A program made the translations under genes and the position numbers. The notes under the pieces are model-generated. The model saw nothing but the letters and a program-made list of their open reading frames with translations. It had not been told where the DNA came from and did no database searches. A DNA stretch of 53,736 nt from Maribacter sp. 4G9 (lineage in GTDB: Bacteria; Bacteroidota; Bacteroidia; Flavobacteriales; Flavobacteriaceae). Within the stretch, counting starts at the first letter, position 1; each line of letters starts with the position of its first letter. Positions 45,228 through 53,736 of the stretch are shown here, piece by piece. The stretch spans positions 1 to 53,736 of the forward strand of contig NZ_MDGL01000181.1 of the NCBI RefSeq assembly GCF_002742265.1. The letters are read 5' to 3'.

Positions 45228-48134
45228 TTATTTTAGGGCCTTCGCCAGTATGCTTACAGGGTGTTGGGCCATTCTTTTTGTACCATCGAATATTTGATGC
45301 CTGCAACTGGTACCGTTCGCCGCGATAATGGTGTCCGGTGCCGAATTCTTCACGGCAGGGAAAAGTTTCAATCCACCTACTTTCATACTGGTCTCGTAAT
45401 GCTCCTCCGCGTAACCAAAGGAACCTGCCAAACCACAGCAACCAGAAGGTATTATGGTAACCTTGTAATTTTTTGGCAGATTGAGGATGTCAAAAGTCAC
45501 TTTTTGATTGCTCAACGCCTTTTGATGACAATGGTTATGGATTTTGACATCGGCGGAATCCTTTGTAAACATAGATGCATCTAAGTTTCCTTCTTGAATC
45601 TCCTTGGCCAAAAATTCCTCTATTAAAAAACAATTGTTTGCAATGCTTTCCGATACTTCCTGATTTTTGCTGAGACGTTTGTACTCATCCCTAAACGACA
45701 AAATAGCCGACGGTTCCAAACCAAGCACGGGCCATCCTTGCGAAGCAAAGTAAAACAACTTTTCGGAATTCTTTTCCGCCAATTTTTTGGCCTGTTTCAA
45801 AAAACCCTTGGATAGGAAGGTCCGGCCACTTTCTGCATAAAAGAGTTCCACCTCATATCCTAAACCGACCAATAGTGAAATGGCGTCCTTCCCGACTTCA
45901 ATATCCAGATAATTCGTGAATTCATCAATATATAGAACAACTTTCGATTTTTTTATATCTTTTTGATTATTAATATTTTGAAGGTATTTATCGAAATTAA
46001 AACTATACACTTTTGGCAACTGTCTTTCCTGGGCAACCCCTGATACTTTTTTAAGGATTCCACCCAAAAATTTTGAATTATATACTGCATTGGTCAATCC
46101 GGGAACCTTACTGCCCAATTGATTGAAACGGGTATTATAGGCAAACAGTTTTCCACGTAAAGGGTATCCGTTCGTTTCTTGATACTGATACAAAAACTCC
46201 GCTTTTAAGGTAGCGACGTCTACATTGCTGGGGCACTCGCTGGCACAGGCCTTACAACTTAGGCACAAATCGAACACTTCTTTGAGCTCTTTGCTGTCAA
46301 AAGCGTTTGCTTTTTTAGGGTTCGTTAAAAATTCACGCAGGGCGTTGGCCCTCCCCCTTGTCGTGTCCTTTTCGTTTTTTGTAACATGATAACTTGGGCA
46401 CATGGCACCATTCATTACATGTGTTTTTCTACAATCCCCGCTACCATTGCATTTTTCGGCCGCTTTTAATATGCCCTCACTATCCGAAAAATCCATCAAG
46501 GTCTTGATTTCCGGTTCTGGCCTGTCAATCTCATACCGAAAGGATTCATCCATAGGAAAGGCATCCACAATCTTCCCCGGGTTGAAAATGTTATGCGGGT
46601 CAAAATAGGATTTGATGCGTTTGAGCAGTTCATAATTCTTCTCCCCGATCATTAAGGGTAAAAATTCCGCGCGCACAATGCCATCACCATGTTCCCCGCT
46701 GAAGGATCCCTTGTATTTCTTTGTGAGTTTGGCAACATCGGTCGTGATTGCCCTAAAAAGGGATACATCGGGCGACTTTTTCAAGTTAAGAATCGGTCTT
46801 AAGTGCAATTCCCCCGCTCCAGCATGGGCGTAATACACGGCATTTTGGCCGTATCCCTTCATAATTTGGGTGAATTCTCCAATAAAATCCTTCAAATCCT
46901 CTACGGCAACTGCAGTGTCCTCAATACAGGCTACCGCCTTCATATCTCCCACAATATTCCCCAAAAGACCCAAACCGGCTTTGCGAAGTTCTATGGCTTT
47001 GTTGATATTCTCCCCAAACAACAGAGGATTGGCGTAACTTAAGCCCGATTTTTCAATGGTTGCCATTAAACGTTTCACCTCAATGTCCATGGCCTTCTCA
47101 TCATCCGCGCTTACCTGCAACATCAACAAAGCGGCCGGATCTCCCTCTACAAAGAATCTATTGGCCAATTGTGACCTGTTGTTTTTGGTACAATCCAAAA
47201 TCACTTTGTCCATCATCTCACAGAGTTGTAGTGAGTGTCCCATTACTGGCACAACGTCCATAAGACAATCCTCCAAAGTATGGTAGTGGGTTACCACCAT
47301 GGCGGATAACTTGGGAGGCAAATCATCCAATTGCAGGGTAATTTCCGTAGTGAATGCCAAAGTACCCTCGCTGCCGCAAAGTAATTCCCCTAGGTTCAGC
47401 GTTGGTTTTTTTCCACCGTATATTTCCGATTTCAAAAGTTCATCAACCGCGTATCCCGTGTTTCTTCTATGGATGGAAGGCTTGGGAAATTCCTGAATAA
47501 TTTCATTTTTTATTTCACTATTAAACAGCTCTTTGGATATATTTTTATAAATAAAAGATTCAAGAGTATTCAAGGTTTCCAATTGTGCTATTTCAGCAGT
47601 GGTATACGCTTTGAATTCGGCTTCACTCCCATCTGAAAGTATGGTTTTTAAAGATACGATCTTGTCCCGAGTGACCCCATATTGTATGGAAGTGGTACCC
47701 GAAGAATTATTGCCCACCATCCCGCCTATCATACATCGGTTTGAGGTGGAGGTATTGGGGCCAAAAAAAAGACCGAACGGTTTTAAATAAAGGTTCAGTT
47801 CGTCACGGATTACCCCAGGTTGCACGGTTACCTGCTTTTTCGCCTTATCCAAATGAATAATTTCGGTAAAATACCTTGATACGTCCACTACAATGCCATC
47901 GCCTACACATTGTCCGGCGAGCGATGTGCCGGCGGTTCTGGGAATAAGCCCAATTTTATGCTCCGTGGCAAACCTGATCAATTTTTTGATATCGTCCTTG
48001 GACCGGGGAAATGCTACGGCCAATGGAATTTTACGATAGACGGAGGCATCCGTGGCGTAGAGTGATTTGTACAGATCATCTATTTGAAGTTCCCCCTGTA
48101 ATTCCTGTTTTAAATGAGATAATAATAAATTCAA
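45228..48134 (-). CDS. FAD-binding and Fe-S D-2-hydroxyacid dehydrogenase, YdiJ-like
   Basis: The 968-residue fusion has an FAD-binding type-4 domain (LIPRTAGTSLAGQCVGDGIV, CMIGGMVGNNSSGTTSIQYG), an FAD-oxidase C domain with SGEHGDGIVRAE, a 4Fe-4S region (GSGDCRKTHV, CLSCKACASECPSNVD), and a C-terminal CCG domain (NHCHQKAL, PSGCCGLAGSFGYAEE). It probably oxidises D-lactate or D-2-hydroxyglutarate and passes electrons to the respiratory chain. No ATG is near; the start is TTG at 48132-48134. Confidence 0.9.
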   Translation of the reverse strand: MNLLLSHLKQELQGELQIDDLYKSLYATDASVYRKIPLAVAFPRSKDDIKKLIRFATEHKIGLIPRTAGTSLAGQCVGDGIVVDVSRYFTEIIHLDKAKKQVTVQPGVIRDELNLYLKPFGLFFGPNTSTSNRCMIGGMVGNNSSGTTSIQYGVTRDKIVSLKTILSDGSEAEFKAYTTAEIAQLETLNTLESFIYKNISKELFNSEIKNEIIQEFPKPSIHRRNTGYAVDELLKSEIYGGKKPTLNLGELLCGSEGTLAFTTEITLQLDDLPPKLSAMVVTHYHTLEDCLMDVVPVMGHSLQLCEMMDKVILDCTKNNRSQLANRFFVEGDPAALLMLQVSADDEKAMDIEVKRLMATIEKSGLSYANPLLFGENINKAIELRKAGLGLLGNIVGDMKAVACIEDTAVAVEDLKDFIGEFTQIMKGYGQNAVYYAHAGAGELHLRPILNLKKSPDVSLFRAITTDVAKLTKKYKGSFSGEHGDGIVRAEFLPLMIGEKNYELLKRIKSYFDPHNIFNPGKIVDAFPMDESFRYEIDRPEPEIKTLMDFSDSEGILKAAEKCNGSGDCRKTHVMNGAMCPSYHVTKNEKDTTRGRANALREFLTNPKKANAFDSKELKEVFDLCLSCKACASECPSNVDVATLKAEFLYQYQETNGYPLRGKLFAYNTRFNQLGSKVPGLTNAVYNSKFLGGILKKVSGVAQERQLPKVYSFNFDKYLQNINNQKDIKKSKVVLYIDEFTNYLDIEVGKDAISLLVGLGYEVELFYAESGRTFLSKGFLKQAKKLAEKNSEKLFYFASQGWPVLGLEPSAILSFRDEYKRLSKNQEVSESIANNCFLIEEFLAKEIQEGNLDASMFTKDSADVKIHNHCHQKALSNQKVTFDILNLPKNYKVTIIPSGCCGLAGSFGYAEEHYETSMKVGGLKLFPAVKNSAPDTIIAANGTSCRHQIFDGTKRMAQHPVSILAKALK

Positions 48135-48230
48135 GGTAGCACAATTTTGACCGCTAAATTAAGTTTTATTGTGTGAGCAGCATGCACAAGAATGTTGCTT
48201 TTTGTTTTATTAATCAAAAATTTAGAATAC

Positions 48231-48725
48231 ATGAAAATCTTAAAACTTTTATCCTTTTTCTTTTTAGTGGGAACAATTTCTGTGAACGCCCAGGAAATTG
48301 CCGATCATGCCCTTGGACTACGTTTGGGTGATAGTGATGGTTTTGGTGCAGAAATATCCTATCAGAAATCGATAGGAAGATACAACAGGGCCGAGTTTGA
48401 TCTTGGTTGGAGAGATAGTAGAAACTACGATGCCTTTAAGTTGGCCGGTATCTACCAGTGGGTGCGCCCTATTGAAGGTGGATTCAACTGGTACTACGGT
48501 GTTGGTGGTGGTTTGGGAAGTGTGGACTTTCCCAATATCCCCGGCTTTGATGATGAAGGCGGACTCTTCGTTTTTGCAGCTGGTGATATAGGCGTGGAGT
48601 ATAAATTTGATATTCCCTTGTTGTTATCATTGGATTTTAGGCCGGAAATTGGCGTAATTGGTTACGATGGTTTCTCCGATAATTTTGATTTCGATATTGG
48701 GCTTGGTGTTCGCTACACCTTTTAA
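48231..48725 (+). CDS. Small outer-membrane beta-barrel protein
   Basis: The 164-residue protein has a signal peptide (ILKLLSFFFLVGTISVNAQ) and alternating strands rich in Gly and aromatics (GLRLGDSDGFGAEISYQKS, FNWYYGVGGGLGSVDF) ending in GLGVRYTF, with the C-terminal Phe typical of barrels. No specific family is recognised. The ATG at 48231 begins the signal peptide and is chosen over 48192. Confidence 0.78.
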   Translation: MKILKLLSFFFLVGTISVNAQEIADHALGLRLGDSDGFGAEISYQKSIGRYNRAEFDLGWRDSRNYDAFKLAGIYQWVRPIEGGFNWYYGVGGGLGSVDFPNIPGFDDEGGLFVFAAGDIGVEYKFDIPLLLSLDFRPEIGVIGYDGFSDNFDFDIGLGVRYTF

Positions 48726-48746
48726 AGGCAAAACTTCGAATAATTT

Positions 48747-48786
48747 AAAAAGGCCCTTCAATAAATTTTGAAGGGCCTTTTTATAT
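48747..48786 (+). terminator. Rho-independent terminator after the barrel gene
   Basis: AAAAAGGCCCTTCAA (48747-48761) and TTGAAGGGCCTTTTT (48768-48782) make a perfect 15-bp stem with a 6-base loop and a T run, 22 bases after the stop. Confidence 0.92.
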
Positions 48787-48801
48787 CGTAAGGGATAATA
48801 C

Positions 48802-48809
48802 TACCTTTG
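48802..48809 (+). promoter_or_regulatory. Candidate -7 element for the TlpA-like gene
   Basis: TACCTTTG, an exact TAnnTTTG, lies 20 bases before the ATG at 48830 and after the previous terminator. A TTG at the usual distance was not found. Confidence 0.45.
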
Positions 48810-48829
48810 TTTTATATTAAAAATAGGAT

Positions 48830-49963
48830 ATGAGAAATTCAGTATTGATTTTATTGGTTGCAATTGTATTGTTCAGTTGTACCCAATCAAAGGATGGTTA
48901 CACCATAAATGGCTCCCTACGGGGAGATTTGGAAGACGGGACACAGGTTTTCCTAAAAACGATTGGTGAAGGAAATCAACCCATAGAAGTGGATACCACG
49001 ACGGTTACCCGAGGTAAATTTGAATTTACCGGAGTATCCGATAAACCGGAACTTCATTATATTTTTGTGGACAAGGCCAAAGGATATACTGCCGTAATAT
49101 TGGAAAATGGGGAAATTGATTTTGAAGCTTCCATCGATAGCCTTGGCTTCGCTGACATTGGAGGAACGCCGCAAAACGACTTTTTTTCCAACTACATGGA
49201 AGCATCCAGAAAAATATCGCTTCAAGCGAAATCGATACAAGAGGATTTGCAACGTGCGACTACCTCCGGAGGTTCGCCTGAAACTATAGCTGCCCTGCGT
49301 GATGAGATGCAGGAACTGACGGAAGAATACCAGGGGTTCGAAACCAAGTTCGTAAAAGAAAATCCCAATGCCCTAATTTCAGCGTTGCTTTTGGAGCGGT
49401 CCATAAGTACAAAAACACTGGATTCCTCAGAAGCTCAAAACCTCTATGAAGCCCTTACCCCAGAAATCAAAGAGTCCAAACCCGGACAAAGAATTATGGA
49501 TTTGTTGGAACGACTTAAAATTTCGGAGGAATCTGAAAAAAATACTTCCATAGGTGCCACGGCACCCAATTTTTCCGGGCCAAATCCAAACGGGGAAACC
49601 TTGGAACTGAAAAATTTATTAGGAAAGGCAACCTTGGTAGATTTTTGGGCCGCTTGGTGCAGACCGTGTAGGGCCGAAAATCCAAATATCGTTTCGGTCT
49701 ACAAAAAATACCATGATAAGGGATTGAACATTGTAGGTGTTTCTTTGGATAGAACAGCCGATGCATGGAAAAAGGCCATTGAAGACGACGGATTGGAATG
49801 GAACCATATCTCGAATATTGCCTATTTTGACGATGAGATTGCCAAAATGTACAATGTTGACGCAATACCTGCCGCGTTTTTGTTGGATGAAAATGGGGTC
49901 ATTGTGGCGAAAAATTTAAGAGGTCCCGCTTTGGAACAAAAGGTGGCTGAACTACTGAACTAA
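48830..49963 (+). CDS. TlpA-like thioredoxin lipoprotein with DUF4369 domain
   Basis: The 377-residue protein has a lipoprotein signal (LILLVAIVLFSCTQS), a DUF4369 domain (residues 25-115, GYTINGSLRGDLEDGTQVFL), a helical linker, and a thioredoxin domain with VDFWAAWCRPCRAENP (CRPC active site) near residue 270 and the cis-Pro segment AIPAAFLLDENGV. It should reduce disulfides in the envelope, for example during cytochrome maturation. Terminators lie on both sides, so it is transcribed alone. Confidence 0.92.
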   Translation: MRNSVLILLVAIVLFSCTQSKDGYTINGSLRGDLEDGTQVFLKTIGEGNQPIEVDTTTVTRGKFEFTGVSDKPELHYIFVDKAKGYTAVILENGEIDFEASIDSLGFADIGGTPQNDFFSNYMEASRKISLQAKSIQEDLQRATTSGGSPETIAALRDEMQELTEEYQGFETKFVKENPNALISALLLERSISTKTLDSSEAQNLYEALTPEIKESKPGQRIMDLLERLKISEESEKNTSIGATAPNFSGPNPNGETLELKNLLGKATLVDFWAAWCRPCRAENPNIVSVYKKYHDKGLNIVGVSLDRTADAWKKAIEDDGLEWNHISNIAYFDDEIAKMYNVDAIPAAFLLDENGVIVAKNLRGPALEQKVAELLN

Positions 49964-49984
49964 AGAATTTTTTATACAAATAAG

Positions 49985-50017
49985 AAAGGCCAAACAATGA
50001 TGTTTGGCCTTTTTTTA
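49985..50017 (+). terminator. Rho-independent terminator after the TlpA-like gene
   Basis: AAAGGCCAAACA (49985-49996) and TGTTTGGCCTTT (50001-50012) form a 12-bp perfect stem with loop ATGA and a long T run. It may also serve the convergent LVIVD gene. Confidence 0.92.
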
Positions 50018-50033
50018 TTTTCTGGTTTTGTTT

Positions 50034-51686
50034 TTAAAACTTGTCCTTGACATCCAAAAACGTGCCGGTTACGGTTGTTTCACCAGTTCTGTTTACGGAA
50101 CCAAAGATGTTCACTGCGTTATTTTCACCGATGAATTCGATAGATGCTCCATCTTCCAAGTTCAAATCCCCATAAATGGTAAGGTTTCCTTCTATCCTCA
50201 AGGTAGCACCTGATTTCACTGTTACGTCACCTCTTCTAGAGTTTCTGGCCACGGCAAAATTCCCGTTCATTTCAAATAGCGCATTCTCGTGGACAGTTAC
50301 CTCGTTCCTAACCGTCCAAGAACCGCAAAGCAACAGGGAACCACGAACATCAAAATCAAAGAAGCGCTTGGAACCCCTATAACTCTCATTGGAACTAACT
50401 GGAACATTAAGATTGGAACTACCGGAATATCCGCTTAAATTTGAACAACGAGCTACCAAACTTTCATCGGGTCTGTTCAATTTTATGATTTGTAAACCTT
50501 CCAAGCCCGATGCCGCAAAAATATAATCGTCTTTGGAGGCCACAAAGTTTATGGATCCTTCCAATTGAATGATCCCCACTATACTGGTATCAGCATTGTC
50601 CTTGTCCTCGGATAGACTGAGTCCGGCACCACCATTTGCCATTAATAGTACATTGTCATTGGTTGCTACCGCGTTGGTCACCACATCTGCATCGTCCACG
50701 GTTTCAGGGTCTAATAGTATAGGTATATATTCAACGAAGTCACCAGTACTTCCATTATATATTCCAGCCCCTTTAGAACCTTCCGAAACAATGATATTCT
50801 CTCCATAATAATCAAGAGTTCTTTTGGTGTTTATGCCAAAATCGGAATCTATGGAAATGTCCTTGATAGTATTAAGACTTTGATCCAAAATAGATACCCC
50901 TGCACTGGCGTCCAAAACAGCAATATTGGTTTCGTTTGCCGCTAGGGCCCTTAAATCTGAATAGGGCGCTTCCACTACCGTGGATAAATCGGATTTATTA
51001 TAAACGCGTACAAAGCCATTTTGGCCACTGGTAACGATAATCTTATCGGATATTACTTCTATATCCGTAGCATTGTAGCCATCTTGAAATCCATACGTTA
51101 TGCCTGCATCCAAATCAAAACGACCATCCGGTGCGTAGATTTTGGCCACAAAGGAATTGGCTGTAGCCGTAACCGATTGCTCGGAATCCACTCCACCTGC
51201 CAAATACACATAACCATTGTCATAATCTATGGCATTTATATCGGCATTTGTATAATATAATCTTGAGGTAACCCTTGGATTTCTTGGGTTTTTTACATTG
51301 ATGATATCAACGGCCCCTACAAAACCGGCATCAACCGTATTATAGGAAACATAGGCGTAATCACCTGCTACAACTACATGGGAGGCGGTTAGATTCTCCC
51401 CTCCTTGAAAGGAAGGAACGTCTACTTGAGCTACCAAGGTTAACGGGTAATCGCCAGCGGGCTGGGCTTTGGCACTGGAAGCATATTTGCCAGTTATGGT
51501 ATTTTCATCCAATATATCCAATACACCGGATTTATCGTACAAAACACTATTTTCCAAAAGTGTTTCATTGGATTCCAGTCGTAGGTTGTCATTGTTATTA
51601 GGATCTTCGTAGACAGTTGTTTCATCACTGCAAGAGAAAATCAAAGTTGTCATGGAAGCGATTAAAAAGTAAACTTTTCTTATCAT
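50034..51686 (-). CDS. LVIVD-repeat beta-propeller lipoprotein
   Basis: The 550-residue protein has signal and lipobox FLIASMTTLIFSCSDE. Propeller repeats follow in residues 80-390 (VVVAGDYAYVSYNTVDAGFV, VDIINVKNPRNPRV, VYLAGGVDSEQ, FAASGLEGLQIIKL). The C-terminal 130 residues form a beta-helix-like tail of repeated strands (VTVHENALFEMNGNFAV, VTVKSGATLRIEGNLTIYGD, LNLEDGASIEFIGEN). It is exposed on the cell envelope; the ligand is unknown. Confidence 0.85.
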   Translation of the reverse strand: MIRKVYFLIASMTTLIFSCSDETTVYEDPNNNDNLRLESNETLLENSVLYDKSGVLDILDENTITGKYASSAKAQPAGDYPLTLVAQVDVPSFQGGENLTASHVVVAGDYAYVSYNTVDAGFVGAVDIINVKNPRNPRVTSRLYYTNADINAIDYDNGYVYLAGGVDSEQSVTATANSFVAKIYAPDGRFDLDAGITYGFQDGYNATDIEVISDKIIVTSGQNGFVRVYNKSDLSTVVEAPYSDLRALAANETNIAVLDASAGVSILDQSLNTIKDISIDSDFGINTKRTLDYYGENIIVSEGSKGAGIYNGSTGDFVEYIPILLDPETVDDADVVTNAVATNDNVLLMANGGAGLSLSEDKDNADTSIVGIIQLEGSINFVASKDDYIFAASGLEGLQIIKLNRPDESLVARCSNLSGYSGSSNLNVPVSSNESYRGSKRFFDFDVRGSLLLCGSWTVRNEVTVHENALFEMNGNFAVARNSRRGDVTVKSGATLRIEGNLTIYGDLNLEDGASIEFIGENNAVNIFGSVNRTGETTVTGTFLDVKDKF

Positions 51687-51819
51687 TGGTAAAAGATTTG
51701 GTTTTTATTCAGTCCCTTAACAACGAGCTGACACCTTTTTCCTTATGATTTCCTACTCATTTTCGATAAAATGCAAGAAAAAAACTATAATGAGTATAAA
51801 TTTGTAAGAATAGTATTAC

Positions 51820-52473
51820 CTAATTGAGTTTTCCCATTTTTGCCAATACAAAAAGAAGTATGATTGGAATCGCCAATAGGATGACCATAAGTGTATCCGT
51901 TCCCAAAAGACTTGGCATAAATAGAAGTGTGGTTGCATAACCACCTACCGCACCGCCAAAGTGAGCCGTATGGCCAATATTGCCCAATCTGCTTTTCATA
52001 CCATAGATGGAATACAACAAATACCCAATGCCCAACACATACGCCGGAATAGGTATGGGAATGAACATAAGGTAAAGACTATCGTTTGGTTGCAGCAATA
52101 TAGCCGAGTAAAGTATTCCCGTTACGGCACCACTGGCTCCAACGGCACTGTAATATGGTTCGTCCTTATGGAAGAACAAGGCCAAAAGGCTTCCGGCCAA
52201 CAGACTTATGAAGTAAATTACTATGAATTTGCCCTGACCGAACCAACTTATAACCACATCGGCAAAAAAATACATGGTGAACATATTGAAAAAAAGATGT
52301 GCAATGTCCACATGCAAAAAGCCGGAGGTCACCATACGTTCCTTTTGACCACTTTTTATGGCCCCGATGCTGAATTTATATCGGTCGAAGAAATACGAAT
52401 CATTGAAGCCCTTTAGGGAAACCATAATGTTCGCCGCAATAACGGCTATGGTGGCGATGTCCAGGTTGTACAT
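51820..52473 (-). CDS. Rhomboid-family intramembrane serine protease
   Basis: The 217-residue protein has six membrane helices. The active Ser is in SAVGASGAVTGILYS and the His in IGHTAHFGGAVGGY, and LHVDIAHLFFNMFTMYFFAD is the family's H/N helix-2 motif. It cleaves membrane proteins within the bilayer; the substrates are unknown. It is divergent from the acyltransferase gene. Confidence 0.92.
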   Translation of the reverse strand: MYNLDIATIAVIAANIMVSLKGFNDSYFFDRYKFSIGAIKSGQKERMVTSGFLHVDIAHLFFNMFTMYFFADVVISWFGQGKFIVIYFISLLAGSLLALFFHKDEPYYSAVGASGAVTGILYSAILLQPNDSLYLMFIPIPIPAYVLGIGYLLYSIYGMKSRLGNIGHTAHFGGAVGGYATTLLFMPSLLGTDTLMVILLAIPIILLFVLAKMGKLN

Positions 52474-52505
52474 ATAAATTCATTATTTATGCTTTCAAAT
52501 ATAGC

Positions 52506-52513
52506 TATATTTG
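52506..52513 (+). promoter_or_regulatory. Candidate -7 element for the acyltransferase gene
   Basis: TATATTTG matches TAnnTTTG 18 bases before the ATG at 52532. The TTG at 52511 lies inside it, which argues against that codon being the start. No good TTG -33 was found. Confidence 0.45.
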
Positions 52514-52531
52514 CCCAGTATAAAAGAAGGC

Positions 52532-53428
52532 ATGCAACTACTGGTTTTTATTTTGACCTATCCCATTTTATGGATAATCTCCGTATTGCCACACCGATTT
52601 TTTTATGGTTTTTCAGACTTTGTGTTCTTTCTTGTCTACAAGGTCATAGGATACAGGCGCAAGGTCGTTCAAGAGAACCTCAATTTGGTTTTCCCTGATA
52701 AAAGTCCAGAGGAAATCCATAGGATAGAAAAGGAATTCTACCGACATATGTGTGATATGTTCTTGGAAATGATAAAAACCATGAACTTGACCAAAGCACA
52801 GATCAAAAAAAAATACAATGTTCTCAATATTGATGTTATAAATGAAATTGAGAAAAAGCAAAGCATCTTGGTAGTCTGCTCACATTATGCCAATTGGGAA
52901 TGGAACGTAAGCATGAACAATTACGTCCAGGCCAAAGGATATGCCGTGTATCAAAAGATTGGCAATATCTATTTTGACCGATTTATCAAAAAGGTACGGG
53001 GCCGCTGGAATACTACTTTGATTACCCAGCAACAAACGGTTAAAACAGTGGTCAAGGATAAGCGAGATGGCATTATAGGAATTTTTGGTATGGTCAGTGA
53101 TCAATCCCCTCAGGCCCACAGGGCACAATATTGGTCGGAATTTATGGGTATTAAAGTCCCTATTTTCAACGGAGCCGAAACGATGGCAAGAAAATTAGGT
53201 TTGGCCGTTGTTTTTCTGAAGGTCAGTAAAGTGAAACGGGGCTACTACCAGGCAGAATTTATCCCCATTACCGAGAATGGGAAAGATACCGAAGAAAATG
53301 AAATTACCGAAGCCTTTTTAAGATTGACGGAACAACAAATAAAGGAAAGGCCGGAGCATTATTTATGGACGCACAAAAGATGGAAACACAGGGATAAAAA
53401 TCCCGCGCCCTTTGCCAAGGTACTTTAA
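52532..53428 (+). CDS. LpxL/HtrB-type lysophospholipid or lipid A acyltransferase
   Basis: The 298-residue protein starts MQLLVFILTYPILWIISVLP, a membrane anchor. It has the acyltransferase motif VVCSHYANWEWNVSM (H-x4-E) near residue 120, FGMVSDQSPQAHRA near residue 198 and FNGAETMARKLGLAVVFLKV. It probably adds a secondary acyl chain to lipid A. The ATG at 52532 is preferred over TTG at 52511. Confidence 0.9.
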   Translation: MQLLVFILTYPILWIISVLPHRFFYGFSDFVFFLVYKVIGYRRKVVQENLNLVFPDKSPEEIHRIEKEFYRHMCDMFLEMIKTMNLTKAQIKKKYNVLNIDVINEIEKKQSILVVCSHYANWEWNVSMNNYVQAKGYAVYQKIGNIYFDRFIKKVRGRWNTTLITQQQTVKTVVKDKRDGIIGIFGMVSDQSPQAHRAQYWSEFMGIKVPIFNGAETMARKLGLAVVFLKVSKVKRGYYQAEFIPITENGKDTEENEITEAFLRLTEQQIKERPEHYLWTHKRWKHRDKNPAPFAKVL

Positions 53429-53540
53429 TTGACATTTCCTGTCTCAATGGGGATAGTTTGATTTTCAGTGTTTTGTAATCTGATTGTCCGTAAGCACTCA
53501 TAATTTAAAACTACTTATTATTTTTGTAAAAAAGGGAATT

Positions 53541-53736
53541 ATGAACCTATTCAATTTTACGGCACATTTTGGGAGCGAAGAGGCCTGTAGGCAGCATTTC
53601 AAGGAAGAGCGGGACAAGATCGGGGTGGAATGTAAATGCGGTGGCAAGGAACATTTTTGGATACAGAGCAGGTGGAGCTATGAGTGCAAGAAATGCAGGA
53701 GCCGGATCTCTTTGCGCAGCGGGACCATAATGCAAA
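53541..53736 (+). CDS. IS1595-family transposase, N-terminal fragment at window edge
   Basis: The frame begins MNLFNFTAHFGSEEACRQHF and carries the zinc-ribbon of IS1595/ISXO2-like transposases (CKCGGKEHFWI, then YECKKCRSRISLRSGTIM). The two Cys pairs are visible. It is open to the window end, so the catalytic domain is not seen and intactness is unknown. Confidence 0.85.
   Translation, partial: MNLFNFTAHFGSEEACRQHFKEERDKIGVECKCGGKEHFWIQSRWSYECKKCRSRISLRSGTIMQ

Overview
The window comes from a marine-type member of the Flavobacteriaceae (Bacteroidota). This is inferred from family content: DUF5916, DUF4251, DUF6340, DUF1206, QEGLA-motif and LVIVD proteins, a fused alpha/beta E1 dehydrogenase, a MutS2 without an Smr domain, and TPR/membrane/HTH regulators. 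Recognisable Bacteroidota promoters of the TTG-N19-TAnnTTTG type fit the same picture. No tRNA, rRNA or CRISPR array was seen.

Both edges are mobile DNA: the 3' end of an IS21-family istB gene at 1-90 and the start of an IS1595-type transposase at 53541. Next to the left element lies about 1.3 kb without a gene (181-1492), full of inverted repeats and copies of TTTTACATAA(T). It is followed by three genes for exported proteins, each broken by a single lesion: a DUF5916 protein (frameshift in a T7 run), a BNR/Asp-box propeller protein (TGA at codon 4) and a TolB-like propeller protein (in-frame TAA). An intact FKBP isomerase gene lies among them.

9.6-13.2 kb holds ordinary genes: a DUF4251 lipoprotein, a ribosome hibernation factor, a nitroreductase and TerC. 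13.3-19.4 kb is a tight nine-gene minus-strand operon. It joins a type III polyketide synthase, a methyltransferase and a flavin-dependent oxidoreductase to a small dedicated acyl-chain set (ketosynthase, dehydratase, FabI/FabL-type reductase, acyl carrier protein) and two small membrane proteins. The content resembles the srsABC phenolic-lipid logic of Streptomyces griseus with its own starter-acyl supply. The predicted product is a methylated, oxidised alkylresorcinol or alkylquinone lipid.

19.5-32.2 kb carries an OmpA/lipocalin lipoprotein pair, the fused E1 dehydrogenase, a 2OG-type oxygenase, an SUI1 factor, DUF1835, a nucleoside phosphorylase coupled through a TTGA overlap to a periplasmic-binding-like protein with no signal peptide, a response regulator, ung and mutS2.

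33.2-38.9 kb is a second accessory-looking locus: a thiol-activated-cytolysin-like lipoprotein, divergent from two tandem TPR/membrane/HTH regulators that share nearly the same output half but have different sensor halves. The region between them holds a 16-bp palindrome and three copies of GTATGGACA, a candidate operator array.

39-53.4 kb is mostly housekeeping: a DCC protein, DUF1206, a QEGLA-motif metallopeptidase-like protein, a dicarboxylate symporter, aroC, an LpxH-like hydrolase, a YdiJ-like FAD/Fe-S dehydrogenase, a small outer-membrane barrel protein, a TlpA-like thioredoxin lipoprotein, an LVIVD lipoprotein, a rhomboid protease and an LpxL-type acyltransferase.
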